From NCBI GenBank assembly GCA_945907065.1, contig CAMDSC010000023.1:1-35026 (forward strand): 35,026 nt of DNA. The letters are read 5' to 3'. The notes under the pieces were generated by a model. It had not been told where the DNA came from. It saw only the letters and a program-made list of their open reading frames with translations, and made no database searches. Below, piece after piece: positions 23,434 through 33,075 of this stretch (positions are counted from its first letter, which is position 1; the number at the start of each line of letters is the position of its first letter). The DNA comes from Chitinophaga pinensis (GTDB lineage Bacteria > Bacteroidota > Bacteroidia > NS11-12g > UBA9320). The translations under genes and the position numbers were made by a program.

Positions 23434-25458
23434 TTAAACCTTTCTCCCTACCATTTTTTCCAGCTCCATCATTTCATCCCTTAATCGCGCTGCTTCAATA
23501 AAGTCGAGGTCTTTGGCAGCTTTCATCATACGGCTTTTGGTGGTGGCTAATAGTTTTTCAAGTTCGGGCTTTGCTAAATATTGAATAACCGGATCGGCTG
23601 CCAAACTAATGGTTTCATTTTCTACATAGGCCCTATTCATAGCTGCACCATATCGCGGAGCATCGGGGCGGTCAATCAAATCTTCAATAGATTTAATAAT
23701 AGTGGTAGGGGTTATTCCATGTTTGGTATTATATAAAATTTGTTTGGCCCGGCGTCGGTCCGTTTCTTCAATGGTTTTTCGCATGCTTTCAGTTACTTTG
23801 TTAGCATACATAATTACCTTTCCTCTCACGTTTCGGGCGGCCCGGCCTATCGTTTGGGTAAGGCTTCGTTCGCTTCGCAAAAAACCTTCCTTATCGGCAT
23901 CAAGTATTGCTACTAATGATACTTCTGGTAAATCCAAACCTTCGCGCAAAAGGTTTACACCAACCAATACATCAATATTTCCAAGTCTAAGATTCTTCAA
24001 AATTTCCACCCGGTCGAGGGTTTTTACCTCACTGTGAATATAGGTGGCATTTATTCCAAGGTTTCTTAAATATTTATCCAATTCCTCTGCCATTCGTTTG
24101 GTAAGGGTAGTTACCAATATACGATCGCCCATTTTTATTCGAAGGTCTATTTCATACAATAAATCATCCACCTGATTGGTGCATGGCCGAACTTCTATTT
24201 CCGGATCAAGCAAGCCTGTAGGACGAATAACTTGTTCTACCACTATTCCGTCGCTTTGTTGAATTTCATAATCTGCAGGTGTGGCGCTTACATAAATCAC
24301 CTGACTTTTCATCATCTCAAACTCCTCAAATTTTAAAGGGCGATTGTCCATAGCAGCCGGTAATCTAAAGCCATATTCTACCAAATTTTGCTTACGGCTT
24401 CTATCGCCTCCATACATTCCTCTTACTTGTGGCAATGTAACATGGCTTTCATCCACAACCATCAAATAATCTTTAGGAAAATAATCCAGCAAGCAAAACG
24501 GGCGTTGCCCAACTTCGCGTCGGTCCATGTAGCGGCTGTAGTTTTCAATACCGCTGCAATAGCCCAATTCGCGTATCATTTCCAAATCAAAATTGGTACG
24601 TTCTTCCAGGCGTTTGGCTTCCAGATGTTTCCCTATGGATTTAAAATAGGTGACCTGTTTTACCAAATCATCCTGAATATCGCGGATGGCAGCTTGCATA
24701 CTATCGCGATTGGTTACATAAATATTAGCGGGATAAATGGCCAAATCATCCATTTTGCTGATGGTTTTCCCAGTCATTGGGTCAAATGAACTTAGTTCTT
24801 CTATTTCATTTCCAAAAAACGAAACTCTGAACGCAAAATCTTCGTAAGCCAAATAAATATCTACATTATCTCCGTTTACTCGGAAAGTTCCGCGTTTAAA
24901 CTCCACAGTTGTGCGGCTGTAAAGGCTTTCCACCAACGAATATAAAAACACATTTCGGGCTACTTTTTGCCCTACCGAAACTCGCACAATCCCTTTTTCA
25001 TAATCATAAGGATTTCCGGCTCCATAAATGCACGATACCGAAGCCACCACAATTATGTCTCGCCTACCTGATAACAAGGATGAAATAGTTTTAAGCCTCA
25101 GCTTTTCTATTTCTTCATTAATATTTAAATCTTTTTCAATGTATGTATTTGAGGTTGGTAAATATGCCTCGGGTTGGTAATAATCGTAATAGGATACAAA
25201 AAATTCAACGGCATTCTCCGGAAAAAAATTCTTAAACTCGCTGTAAAGCTGCGCTACTAATGTTTTGTTATGACTAACAATAATAGTAGGTTTTTGAACC
25301 TGCTGAATAACATTGGCAATGGTAAATGTTTTGCCAGAGCCTGTAACACCAAGTAAAGTTTGACTTTGGTCGCCATTTTTTAAGCCTTCCACCAATTGCT
25401 TAATAGCAGTGGGTTGATCGCCGGTTGGCACAAAATCAGAGACTATTTTAAATGGCAT
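23434..25458 (-). CDS. uvrB: UvrABC excinuclease subunit B
   Basis: The damage-verifying helicase of nucleotide excision repair. It accepts damaged DNA from UvrA and recruits UvrC for incision. It has 674 residues, full length. The Walker A motif GVTGSGKT is at 37-44. The beta-hairpin region holds YYDYYQPEAYLPTSNTYIEK, followed by DESHV as the Walker B equivalent, SATPADYE, and motif VI QTIGRAARN. The C-terminal UVR domain (about the last 40 residues, LDFIEAARLRDEM) is the UvrC contact site. A near-match promoter box, TATCTTCG, lies on the minus strand about 10 nt upstream of the start. Confidence 0.97.
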   Translation of the reverse strand: MPFKIVSDFVPTGDQPTAIKQLVEGLKNGDQSQTLLGVTGSGKTFTIANVIQQVQKPTIIVSHNKTLVAQLYSEFKNFFPENAVEFFVSYYDYYQPEAYLPTSNTYIEKDLNINEEIEKLRLKTISSLLSGRRDIIVVASVSCIYGAGNPYDYEKGIVRVSVGQKVARNVFLYSLVESLYSRTTVEFKRGTFRVNGDNVDIYLAYEDFAFRVSFFGNEIEELSSFDPMTGKTISKMDDLAIYPANIYVTNRDSMQAAIRDIQDDLVKQVTYFKSIGKHLEAKRLEERTNFDLEMIRELGYCSGIENYSRYMDRREVGQRPFCLLDYFPKDYLMVVDESHVTLPQVRGMYGGDRSRKQNLVEYGFRLPAAMDNRPLKFEEFEMMKSQVIYVSATPADYEIQQSDGIVVEQVIRPTGLLDPEIEVRPCTNQVDDLLYEIDLRIKMGDRILVTTLTKRMAEELDKYLRNLGINATYIHSEVKTLDRVEILKNLRLGNIDVLVGVNLLREGLDLPEVSLVAILDADKEGFLRSERSLTQTIGRAARNVRGKVIMYANKVTESMRKTIEETDRRRAKQILYNTKHGITPTTIIKSIEDLIDRPDAPRYGAAMNRAYVENETISLAADPVIQYLAKPELEKLLATTKSRMMKAAKDLDFIEAARLRDEMMELEKMVGRKV

Positions 25459-25512
25459 TGGGAAGTGCGAAGATACTTATGGAATTAGTAAGTTCTATGC
25501 AAGTTTTAATTT

Positions 25513-28044
25513 CTATTCCTTCACAAACCGTTCACTCACTAAGCCTTTCTCCGTTTTTAAAACCATAAAGTAAAGCCCTTGCTTTAAGAATCGAATATCA
25601 ATTTTGGTTTCAGAAGAATTACTAATTTCATCAGATCCTAAAAGCACTTTGCCAGTTATATCATAGATGAAATATGAACCAATGGATGAATTTTTAAAGT
25701 ACAAATAATCCTTGGCAGGGTTGGGGAATACGGTAATTGATTCACGGTTTTTTAAAGTAATTTTTGCTGAACTTCCACCACCAACGGTTCCGGTTATCAT
25801 GCCCGAACCAAAGCCAGAAACCCAAATCTCAGAATTTTTATAAGGATTGTAAGTGACCCTTACCGGATGACGAAAAGCATACGCATCTACCAACGTAAAA
25901 GTTGGAGGAGTAGTGGTTGCATTTTTGCTAAACCAAAGCCCGTCGGTTTCGGTGGTGTAATACATTTCATCTTTATTTTTAGGATTTACAGTGCATGAAT
26001 TTACCCGATAGGAAGCCGATGAATTTGAAATTTTTGTCCAATTAACCCCTTTGTCGGTAGTTCGGTAAAGCCCGCCTGTTCCAGCAGGTACGGCACTTCC
26101 CCAACCGCTGAAAACGGCTGCATACCAAGTACTACCAGAAGTATCGTGCGGGTCAATTACCACATCCTTGGTCCAATATTTCATATTATTGTGGCTCCTA
26201 TCTTGCCAAGTTGTTCCGCCATCGGTGCTATAAAATACTCCGGATGAAGCTGTGAATTGAACAGGGCTTCCAGTTCTTCGGCCTGAATAACTAGCCACCA
26301 AATTTCCGTTTTTCAAAACCTTAATAACAAAGGCATGGCCTTGAGTTCGCGGTGGATTGGTTACTTTTTTCCAAGTACTAGCTGCTCCTTTGTCAATATC
26401 ATCGGATACATAAACGCCACCCAATGTGCTGTGAATTATACTGGCATAAAGGCGTTTGGGATTATTAGGGTCCAAAGCCAGCCAAATAACAGGATGTGCA
26501 AAATCGTGAAGTAAACTAAAACTTGTGCCGCTATTGGTACTAAAATAAACACTTCCTTTTCCTACATCAATTATGGCATCCGTTAATCGGGTACTTTGGT
26601 ACATATCATGAATATTGGAAGTGGCGGCATACAAAGTTCCGTTGCTGTGTTTCACAATATGATATACTGAATTTTGAGATAAGTTTGGAATTATTTTCCA
26701 GCTTTTGCCTTTGTCTTCACTCATTACTCCATTGATATCCGAAAACGAAGCCAGTAAATGAGTAGAATCGGTCCAAAGCATGTTCCAGTTGGTTGTATTT
26801 TCAAGCCCCACGCCTTTATAAGCTTTTCCCTTTGGTGTAGCAGCATTCTTAGTATTTTGGCTTGATGGGTCAACATACATTTGTTGCCAGGTTGTTCCTC
26901 CATCAAAAGTGCCATGGGCAAACCCAAAATCGGTAAATATAACTTTATTAGCATCGTTAGCTGCCACCGTAAATCCAAAAGGGCATTCGCCATAACTCCA
27001 TTGCCTGTCGCCCTGATAACCGCTCCAGCCTGTATAAATATTTTGATTATTGGTACTTATAAAAGCGTGATTCCATGTGGTTCCGCCATCGGTGCTTTTC
27101 ATAACTATTGGCGCACCGGTGGAACTGCCACCAGAAAGATAAATCGTTCCTATATTATTGGCAGCCATTCCAATAAAAACTGGATAGTCTGTTGCTTTAT
27201 TAACTCCAGTCAATTTAGGTTTCCATGTTCCATCTGAATTATCCATTATATAAATTCCCTTCATATTGGCCGAACTTCCATTGCTGTATTCAAAAGCATG
27301 TTGAATACCTGCCCAAACACTAGTTAGGGTGAGGCATGAAAATCTCATGTTTGTTCCATCAAATGCAGCTGAAAACGAAAGCATTTTTTCTCCAGTAACC
27401 ATTCCTGTGGTTGTCATTAGGGCAAATGAAGTTCCTCCGTCCGAGCTTTTTAATAAGCCATCATTTAACCCGATGTAAATATCCGTTCCTTTAAAAAAAC
27501 TACCTGCTATATGATTTCCTTCGCCGGTGCTTTTGCAGGTGTATATTTTTTTGAAGGTGGTTCCTCCGTCTTTGCTAAAATATATTTCGCCATAAAAACC
27601 CAAAATCAGTCGGGTGGGGTCGTTATAATCAGCCGTTAAATTATAAGCCACATCGGTTGGAAAAGGATTGCCCTGCAATAGGTTCCAGGTTTTGCCACCA
27701 TCAGTACTTTTTACCGGGCGTGTATAATCGGTTCCGTCTTTGGAAGTATAATCAATACAATACCGAATAGTAGCATCTTTGGTGAATTGCATTTTGCTGT
27801 CATGCCCGCCTTGTATGGTTTTAAAATGCAACATACTCCAGCTTGCTCCTTTGTTTTTGGAATGATAAATTTCACTCATATCACAGGCCATAAACAGCTC
27901 GTTATTATCAGCAGGATTTATGGCCGGCGAAAATAAAGCACCCCCACCACCAATGCCTCGCGATTCAAAGGATGTAGGTTGGCAAAAAGCTTTAAAATTT
28001 AATAAAAGAAAAAACGCTAAGACAAGTTTATTGATAATTTTCAT
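25513..28044 (-). CDS. BNR-repeat secreted protein with T9SS sorting domain (1)
   Basis: 843 residues. After a signal peptide (ending FKAFCQ) comes a two-propeller-like body, with BNR Asp-box motifs such as STDGGKTW, SKDGGTTF, SSDGGTSF and STDGGTTW spread over about residues 30-730. The opening GIGGGGALFSPAINPAD resembles the start of GH74-type and VPS10/sortilin-type propellers. The last 80 residues are a type A T9SS sorting domain (ITVFPNPAKDYLYF to the end). It should be exported by type IX secretion and attached to the surface or released. Catalytic residues of a glycosidase cannot be assigned. It lies 13 nt after the larger paralogue, so they form an operon. Confidence 0.88.
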   Translation of the reverse strand: MKIINKLVLAFFLLLNFKAFCQPTSFESRGIGGGGALFSPAINPADNNELFMACDMSEIYHSKNKGASWSMLHFKTIQGGHDSKMQFTKDATIRYCIDYTSKDGTDYTRPVKSTDGGKTWNLLQGNPFPTDVAYNLTADYNDPTRLILGFYGEIYFSKDGGTTFKKIYTCKSTGEGNHIAGSFFKGTDIYIGLNDGLLKSSDGGTSFALMTTTGMVTGEKMLSFSAAFDGTNMRFSCLTLTSVWAGIQHAFEYSNGSSANMKGIYIMDNSDGTWKPKLTGVNKATDYPVFIGMAANNIGTIYLSGGSSTGAPIVMKSTDGGTTWNHAFISTNNQNIYTGWSGYQGDRQWSYGECPFGFTVAANDANKVIFTDFGFAHGTFDGGTTWQQMYVDPSSQNTKNAATPKGKAYKGVGLENTTNWNMLWTDSTHLLASFSDINGVMSEDKGKSWKIIPNLSQNSVYHIVKHSNGTLYAATSNIHDMYQSTRLTDAIIDVGKGSVYFSTNSGTSFSLLHDFAHPVIWLALDPNNPKRLYASIIHSTLGGVYVSDDIDKGAASTWKKVTNPPRTQGHAFVIKVLKNGNLVASYSGRRTGSPVQFTASSGVFYSTDGGTTWQDRSHNNMKYWTKDVVIDPHDTSGSTWYAAVFSGWGSAVPAGTGGLYRTTDKGVNWTKISNSSASYRVNSCTVNPKNKDEMYYTTETDGLWFSKNATTTPPTFTLVDAYAFRHPVRVTYNPYKNSEIWVSGFGSGMITGTVGGGSSAKITLKNRESITVFPNPAKDYLYFKNSSIGSYFIYDITGKVLLGSDEISNSSETKIDIRFLKQGLYFMVLKTEKGLVSERFVKE

Positions 28045-28057
28045 ACAAATATTTTTT

Positions 28058-30973
28058 TTATTCTAATAGCAATCGTTCATTCAAAATTTTTCCATCCACG
28101 TCCAATACAATATTGTAAAGACCTTTAGAAAAATGACCGAGATTAAATTCACAGCAATCCGGACCTACAATGCTTTTTGATAAAACTATTTTTCCTAAAG
28201 CATTGTAGATTGTAATATTTTTTATTTCAACATTTGGATTGGTTTTAATATATACCAAGCCATTGGTAGGGTTGGGATAAATAGTAATGAAATTTTTAAG
28301 AGTTAAGTTATTCACTTTTAAATCGGATGTAATGGTAAAATTCCAGTCTGTATTAGTTAGTATCCCTTTGTGCTCATTATTATCCCAATCTAAAAATGTT
28401 CCTTGAGGAAACGTAATGTATTCGGTTTTACCTAAACTAAATTCTCCCGGTGTAATTATTATCCTATTGAAATCTACAACTACACTATCACTGTTCACGT
28501 TTATTCGTTGCTTTTCAATATTACTTTCAAAAATGCGTATAATTCCGGTTCCTTTTTTTACAGGTTCGTTAAAATAAACTATCAATTGCGATTTGGGCTG
28601 CACTCGGGTAGAGTTATCTGCAGGTTCAACCGTTGTGGTAAAAGGTGCCTGAAGTTTAGGGTTTATTTTTATTGATGTTTTCCAAACGCCTCTTCCAAAT
28701 GTACCTGCATACAACAATCGGTCTTTATAATTAATGTCCAAATCTGTTATAACCACATTTGGCATATTTGCATTTAATATTTCCCATTGATTCATACTTG
28801 TATCTTTATAAAAAGTACCAATATCGGTACCAATAAACAAACCTTCTTTTGATTGTTTGTCGTATTCAATACAATTAATGGCAACATTTGGTAAGTTTAA
28901 AGTGAGATTAGTAAAACGCCCATTTCCAGTAACTGCAGTATTTATCCGGTAAACCTTTGCTGTATTTACATAATTTGAATTGGTGTAATAAAAAACATCT
29001 GCATTATAAGGATGAATCCTAAGGCAACTAATGGGGTTGGAAGAGGTTGTTACTAATGTCCATATTCCACCACCATCTGTAGTTTTGTATACTCTAGTAA
29101 AATCAGCAGCATAAATTATTTTCGAATTAGTAGGAGCTACTTGTAAATGAATAACAAAATTTGGTTTAAAAATACTATCACTGATAGCGGACCATGTAAT
29201 ACCACGGTCTGTTGTTTTGTATATCATTTTAAATCCGGCATACAAAGTTTTGTTATCATTAGGGTCAATAACATAAGGTGTAACCCACGATCCTTTTGGT
29301 TTGTCTTTAATATTATCAGAAATAGCAGTTTGTCCATTTTCATCCAATCTATATATTTTACCGTATTGCGAAGTGGTGTAAATAATATTGGGTTGCAATG
29401 GGTCGATAGCGCAATCCATTCCGTCTCCTCCAGTAGCTTCATACCATTTATCCCCCCGCCTTATTTTGGAGCCGTTATCTTGGGAGCCGGCTACCACAAT
29501 ATTTGTATCACTTTCGGTTATTGCTATTTTATAAAACTGTGTAATTCCAAGCCCTACAGACAAATCAGTCCATGATGTGCCATTGTTTCTACTGCAATAA
29601 ATGCCCCCATCATTGCAATCAAACAAATTACCATTTAAAGGATTGTAAGTCATAAAATGTTTATCAGCATGGGTTACTTGAACATTTTTTGGATTTTGGC
29701 TTGTGCCGCCAACCCACATAGTATTTATTTTAAAACTATCACTTCCGTTTGTAGATTTCCAGTTATTTACCCCCCCCACAAATACTAAATTTTCATCTGT
29801 CGGCGATAGTGTAAAAGCTAAATCATACCATCCTTGACCACGCTTAGTATTGCCATCATATGCACTGCTCAAAATATTGATTTTTCCGGTATCGTATTTT
29901 ATTTTAAAGGTATTTCCTGTGTCCATCGATTGATGAATTCCTCCAAATTTTCCATCTTTTTTATCGGCCACTAACAGTTGCACTTTGGCAGGATTTGCAG
30001 CTGTTACCCCAATAGTTATTCGCGTAGCCAAAGGTTTTATAAAGGTTTGTTTAAAGGTGGCTCCGCCATTGGCACTTCTGTAAAGTTTTGCATTGCCATT
30101 ATAATCATAGGTGGTGGCATACACAATATTGGCATTGCCCGGGCAAAAAGCAATATCCATAAAATAACCAGTTTGTTTTCGTATCCAAGTTATTCCGGCA
30201 TCAGTGGTAACATACACACCATCAGAGGTTGCACATACCAAATGTTTTGAATTTTTAGGATTCATCAATAATTTGCTAATTAATTTAACATCAAAAATAT
30301 TCCAGTTCATGCTGGTAGGTTTCCAACTCAGTCCGCCATCCGAAGATACCAAAATTCCAATACTTTTATTATCGCCTTGCGGGCCACCTGTTAATCCAAA
30401 TAGACTTCCTTTTTCACCATCTCCTGTGGCAATATAAATACTGTCGGGATAATTAGGATTTACAGCAATACTGCTTACACCAAGCACCACATTATAATCA
30501 GAAAGAGGGGTCCATGATTTTCCAAAATCTTTGGTTTTCCAGATGCCTCCTGACGGTGAACCTACCCACATCGTATTAGTATCGGCGGGATGAAACGAAA
30601 CACAGTTTAACCGCCCCAACCCATTGTATCCGCTGGGTGTGGTGGTGGGGCCTAAAAAACTCCATTGGGTTTTGATAGGCGATGCTTTAAACAAAAGTTG
30701 TTTTGAAACAAATTTTTGGTATTCGGTATAATTTATATCTATAGGCGGAAACTCCCCTGATTGGCTTACCCGTTGTTCCCAAAACCATTCCCAGCGTTTA
30801 AACTGGCTGTAGCCTTCGCCTTTACCGGGAGTTTTATCTTTCCAATAATCATTAAAGGCATGTTGAATATCAAAAAAAGTAGCGTTGGGGTTAGTTATTT
30901 TTGAATTCCATGGTTGTGCTGTAGCTAGTAAACCAAAAAATGAAAAGAGAAGAAGTGGTAGTGTTTTTTTCAA
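28058..30973 (-). CDS. BNR-repeat secreted protein with T9SS sorting domain (2)
   Basis: 971 residues with a signal peptide (MKKTLPLLLFSFFGLLATAQ). About nine or ten Asp-box motifs lie between residues 130 and 760, including TTDAGITW, SSDGGLSW and TTDRGITW. An Ig-like SbsA-type domain follows (PADNSTRVQPKSQLIVYFNE onwards, about 775-880), then a T9SS type A domain (ITIYPNPTNGLVYIK to the end). The start codon is a TTG: an in-frame TAA lies immediately before it, and the next ATG would remove the signal peptide. The propeller may bind or cleave glycans or proteins; no enzyme motif is clear. It is the first gene of the two-gene unit. Confidence 0.88.
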   Translation of the reverse strand: MKKTLPLLLFSFFGLLATAQPWNSKITNPNATFFDIQHAFNDYWKDKTPGKGEGYSQFKRWEWFWEQRVSQSGEFPPIDINYTEYQKFVSKQLLFKASPIKTQWSFLGPTTTPSGYNGLGRLNCVSFHPADTNTMWVGSPSGGIWKTKDFGKSWTPLSDYNVVLGVSSIAVNPNYPDSIYIATGDGEKGSLFGLTGGPQGDNKSIGILVSSDGGLSWKPTSMNWNIFDVKLISKLLMNPKNSKHLVCATSDGVYVTTDAGITWIRKQTGYFMDIAFCPGNANIVYATTYDYNGNAKLYRSANGGATFKQTFIKPLATRITIGVTAANPAKVQLLVADKKDGKFGGIHQSMDTGNTFKIKYDTGKINILSSAYDGNTKRGQGWYDLAFTLSPTDENLVFVGGVNNWKSTNGSDSFKINTMWVGGTSQNPKNVQVTHADKHFMTYNPLNGNLFDCNDGGIYCSRNNGTSWTDLSVGLGITQFYKIAITESDTNIVVAGSQDNGSKIRRGDKWYEATGGDGMDCAIDPLQPNIIYTTSQYGKIYRLDENGQTAISDNIKDKPKGSWVTPYVIDPNDNKTLYAGFKMIYKTTDRGITWSAISDSIFKPNFVIHLQVAPTNSKIIYAADFTRVYKTTDGGGIWTLVTTSSNPISCLRIHPYNADVFYYTNSNYVNTAKVYRINTAVTGNGRFTNLTLNLPNVAINCIEYDKQSKEGLFIGTDIGTFYKDTSMNQWEILNANMPNVVITDLDINYKDRLLYAGTFGRGVWKTSIKINPKLQAPFTTTVEPADNSTRVQPKSQLIVYFNEPVKKGTGIIRIFESNIEKQRINVNSDSVVVDFNRIIITPGEFSLGKTEYITFPQGTFLDWDNNEHKGILTNTDWNFTITSDLKVNNLTLKNFITIYPNPTNGLVYIKTNPNVEIKNITIYNALGKIVLSKSIVGPDCCEFNLGHFSKGLYNIVLDVDGKILNERLLLE

Positions 30974-30991
30974 TTAGAATAATTTAGAAAC

Positions 30992-30999
30992 CAAAAGTA
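30992..30999 (-). promoter_or_regulatory. Candidate -7 box for the BNR protein operon (TACTTTTG)
   Basis: An exact TAnnTTTG match on the minus strand, 18 nt before the TTG start of the 971-residue protein. The -33 TTG is not at standard spacing. Confidence 0.45.
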
Positions 31000-31025
31000 A
31001 AAGAATTTACGCAAAAAATAATAAT

Positions 31026-31033
31026 TAACTTTG
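31026..31033 (+). promoter_or_regulatory. Candidate -7 box for the beta-CASP gene (TAACTTTG)
   Basis: An exact TAnnTTTG match 49 nt before the ATG at 31083, 26 nt from the opposing BNR-operon box. No clear -33 TTG. Confidence 0.45.
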
Positions 31034-31082
31034 ACTCCAAATTATTAATGACCATCAACTAACACTTACCAACAATATAAAA

Positions 31083-32492
31083 ATGAAATTAAAATTTTGC
31101 GGAGCAGCTAGAACAGTAACGGGAAGTAGTCACCTTGTAACCCTCGATAATGGATTTACTATACTCTTAGATTGCGGATTGTATCAAGGCCGCGAAGATG
31201 AATTGGATGATTTTAATACCCATTGGGAATTTGATCCGGCCGCTATTGATTTATTGGTAGTGAGCCATGCCCATATCGACCATATTGGCCGAATTCCAAA
31301 ATTGGTTAAAGACGGGTTTAAAGGGAATATTATATGCACCCATGCCACTCGCGATTTAGCAGCTATTATGCTTTTGGATAGTGCCTCTATTCAAGAAAAA
31401 GATGCCCAATGGGCCAATGAAAAAAATCTTAAAAAGGGAACGGCAACCAAAACTGAACCTCTTTATACCACCGAAGATGCTCAAATTTGTATGCGGCAGT
31501 TTACAAGTTATAATTACGACCGTTGGTTTCATATTTCGCAGGATGTTCAAGTTTATTTTGCTGATGCTGGACATATACTTGGCAGTGCCTCCGTCACTTT
31601 AAAAATAGCTCGTGCCAATGGTACCATAACGTATTTAGGTTTTACAGGCGATGTAGGCCGCTGGAACCGACCTATTATAAAAGACCCTGAACCTATGCCA
31701 CAGGTAGATTATTTGATAAGTGAGAGTACTTATGGTGGCGAGTTTCATGACGAATTGCCGGGGGATATTAACCAGTTGCTAGATATTGTTCATAATACCT
31801 GCGTGATGCACCGCGGCAAATTAATTATTCCGGCGTTTAGCGTTGGTAGAACTCAGGAAATTGTTTACATGCTTGACCACTTAGAATCTAAAGGCAAGCT
31901 TCCTCATATTCCGGTTTATGTAGATAGCCCACTGGCAGTTAATGCCACCGATATTTTTACCGTTCATCATGAGTGTTTTGATAGTGAAATTATAAATTAT
32001 ATGACCACCAATGACAATCCATTTGGTTTTAACAAGCTTATTTATATTCGAAAAGTAGAAGATTCAAAAGCTTTAAATGATAAAAAAGAGCCTTGTATAA
32101 TTATAAGTGCCAGTGGAATGGCAAATGCAGGCAGAATTCGTCACCATATTTTTAATAATATTGAAGATGCTGACAATACAATTTTAATGGTAGGGTATTG
32201 CGCTGAAGGCACATTAGGAGCCAAGTTGCGTGAGTACCCAACAATGGTAAAAATATTTGGGAAAGAACTAAGAGTAAGAGCAAACATTAAAATAATAGAT
32301 GGATTGAGCGGCCATGCTGACCAAAAAGAAATGCTTAAATTTTTGAGTAATCAAAATCCAAAGCAAATTAAAAAGACTTTTTTAGTCCATGGCGAATATG
32401 AAAGGCAACAAAAAATGAAACAAGCCTTAGAAGGAGCTGGATTTTCGAATGTCCATATTCCTGAATTAGGAAATGAGTTTCCATTGGAATAA
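31083..32492 (+). CDS. Metallo-beta-lactamase beta-CASP family nuclease
   Basis: 469 residues. The metallo-beta-lactamase half has SHAHIDHIGR with H62, H64, D66 and H67 as metal ligands, and ADAGHILGSASV, a usual second metal site. The beta-CASP insert has FTGDVGRW, ISESTYGG, SVGRTQEIVYML and ISASGMANAGRIRHH, with a final SGHADQKEM and VHGE. This motif set is that of bacterial relatives of CPSF-73/RNase J-type RNA-processing enzymes (YSH1 group). Endo- or exoribonuclease activity is likely by family; the targets are unknown. It is monocistronic and ends 1 nt before the convergent PAP2 gene. Confidence 0.93.
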   Translation: MKLKFCGAARTVTGSSHLVTLDNGFTILLDCGLYQGREDELDDFNTHWEFDPAAIDLLVVSHAHIDHIGRIPKLVKDGFKGNIICTHATRDLAAIMLLDSASIQEKDAQWANEKNLKKGTATKTEPLYTTEDAQICMRQFTSYNYDRWFHISQDVQVYFADAGHILGSASVTLKIARANGTITYLGFTGDVGRWNRPIIKDPEPMPQVDYLISESTYGGEFHDELPGDINQLLDIVHNTCVMHRGKLIIPAFSVGRTQEIVYMLDHLESKGKLPHIPVYVDSPLAVNATDIFTVHHECFDSEIINYMTTNDNPFGFNKLIYIRKVEDSKALNDKKEPCIIISASGMANAGRIRHHIFNNIEDADNTILMVGYCAEGTLGAKLREYPTMVKIFGKELRVRANIKIIDGLSGHADQKEMLKFLSNQNPKQIKKTFLVHGEYERQQKMKQALEGAGFSNVHIPELGNEFPLE

Positions 32493-32493
32493 T

Positions 32494-33069
32494 TTATTTC
32501 ATCAATTTTTGATTCACCTTAAATGCCACAAAACTGCTCAAGGTTCCAATAATAGCTCCGGCCAAAACATCACTTGGATAGTGAACACCCAAATGCATTC
32601 GGCTATAGCCAACAGCACTAGCCCAAGCAAAAGTAGGTGCAGCCACATACCATTTGGGGTAAGCCAAAGCTAGACTAGTGGCAGCAGCAAAGGCAGTAGA
32701 TGTATGTCCTGATGGAAATGAATACGAACCAGCATGTGTTTTTTTGAAAATATCCGGGTTGTCTACAAACGGCCGTTCACGGTTAATGGCATATTTTAAA
32801 CCAAAAGTCAGCAAAGTGTTTAAAGCCAAACCTCCCGCAGCTGAATAAGCATTTTCTTTTCCCTTGGGCAAATAATGATAATAACCAATGGCAAATAAAC
32901 TAAGCGGTGTAGCTATGGCAACAGGGGTTGCGCTATTTGTTATTCCTAACCAAAATTTATCGTATTTGGTATTTGGCGAATTGATGGATTGAAGAATTCG
33001 GGTATCAAAATTTTGAGCCTGAATAGTCCCAATGGTCAATAAAAAAATAAAGATTAGCTTTTTCTTCAT
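32494..33069 (-). CDS. PAP2-family phosphatase
   Basis: 191 residues from the ATG at 33069; a GTG one codon upstream is less likely. A signal peptide or first helix (MKKKLIFIFLLTIGTIQAQ) is followed by hydrophobic helices. The three PAP2 motifs are intact: K92-x6-R99-P100, PSGH at 119-122, and S156-R157-x5-H163-x3-D167. Members remove phosphate from lipid phosphates such as undecaprenyl pyrophosphate or phosphatidate, or from other substrates, on the periplasmic side. It starts 6 nt after the stop of the upstream dehydrogenase-like gene, so the two are probably one operon. Confidence 0.9.
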   Translation of the reverse strand: MKKKLIFIFLLTIGTIQAQNFDTRILQSINSPNTKYDKFWLGITNSATPVAIATPLSLFAIGYYHYLPKGKENAYSAAGGLALNTLLTFGLKYAINRERPFVDNPDIFKKTHAGSYSFPSGHTSTAFAAATSLALAYPKWYVAAPTFAWASAVGYSRMHLGVHYPSDVLAGAIIGTLSSFVAFKVNQKLMK

Positions 33070-33075
33070 CACTTT

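Noticed and set aside
29147..29575. 142-codon plus-strand frame within the BNR gene
   Set aside because: It is antisense to Asp-box-containing coding sequence and shows no motif or start signal of its own.
25513..30973. Sialidase pair, because of Asp boxes
   Set aside because: Asp boxes occur in many propellers. The FRIP motif and arginine triad of GH33 were not seen.
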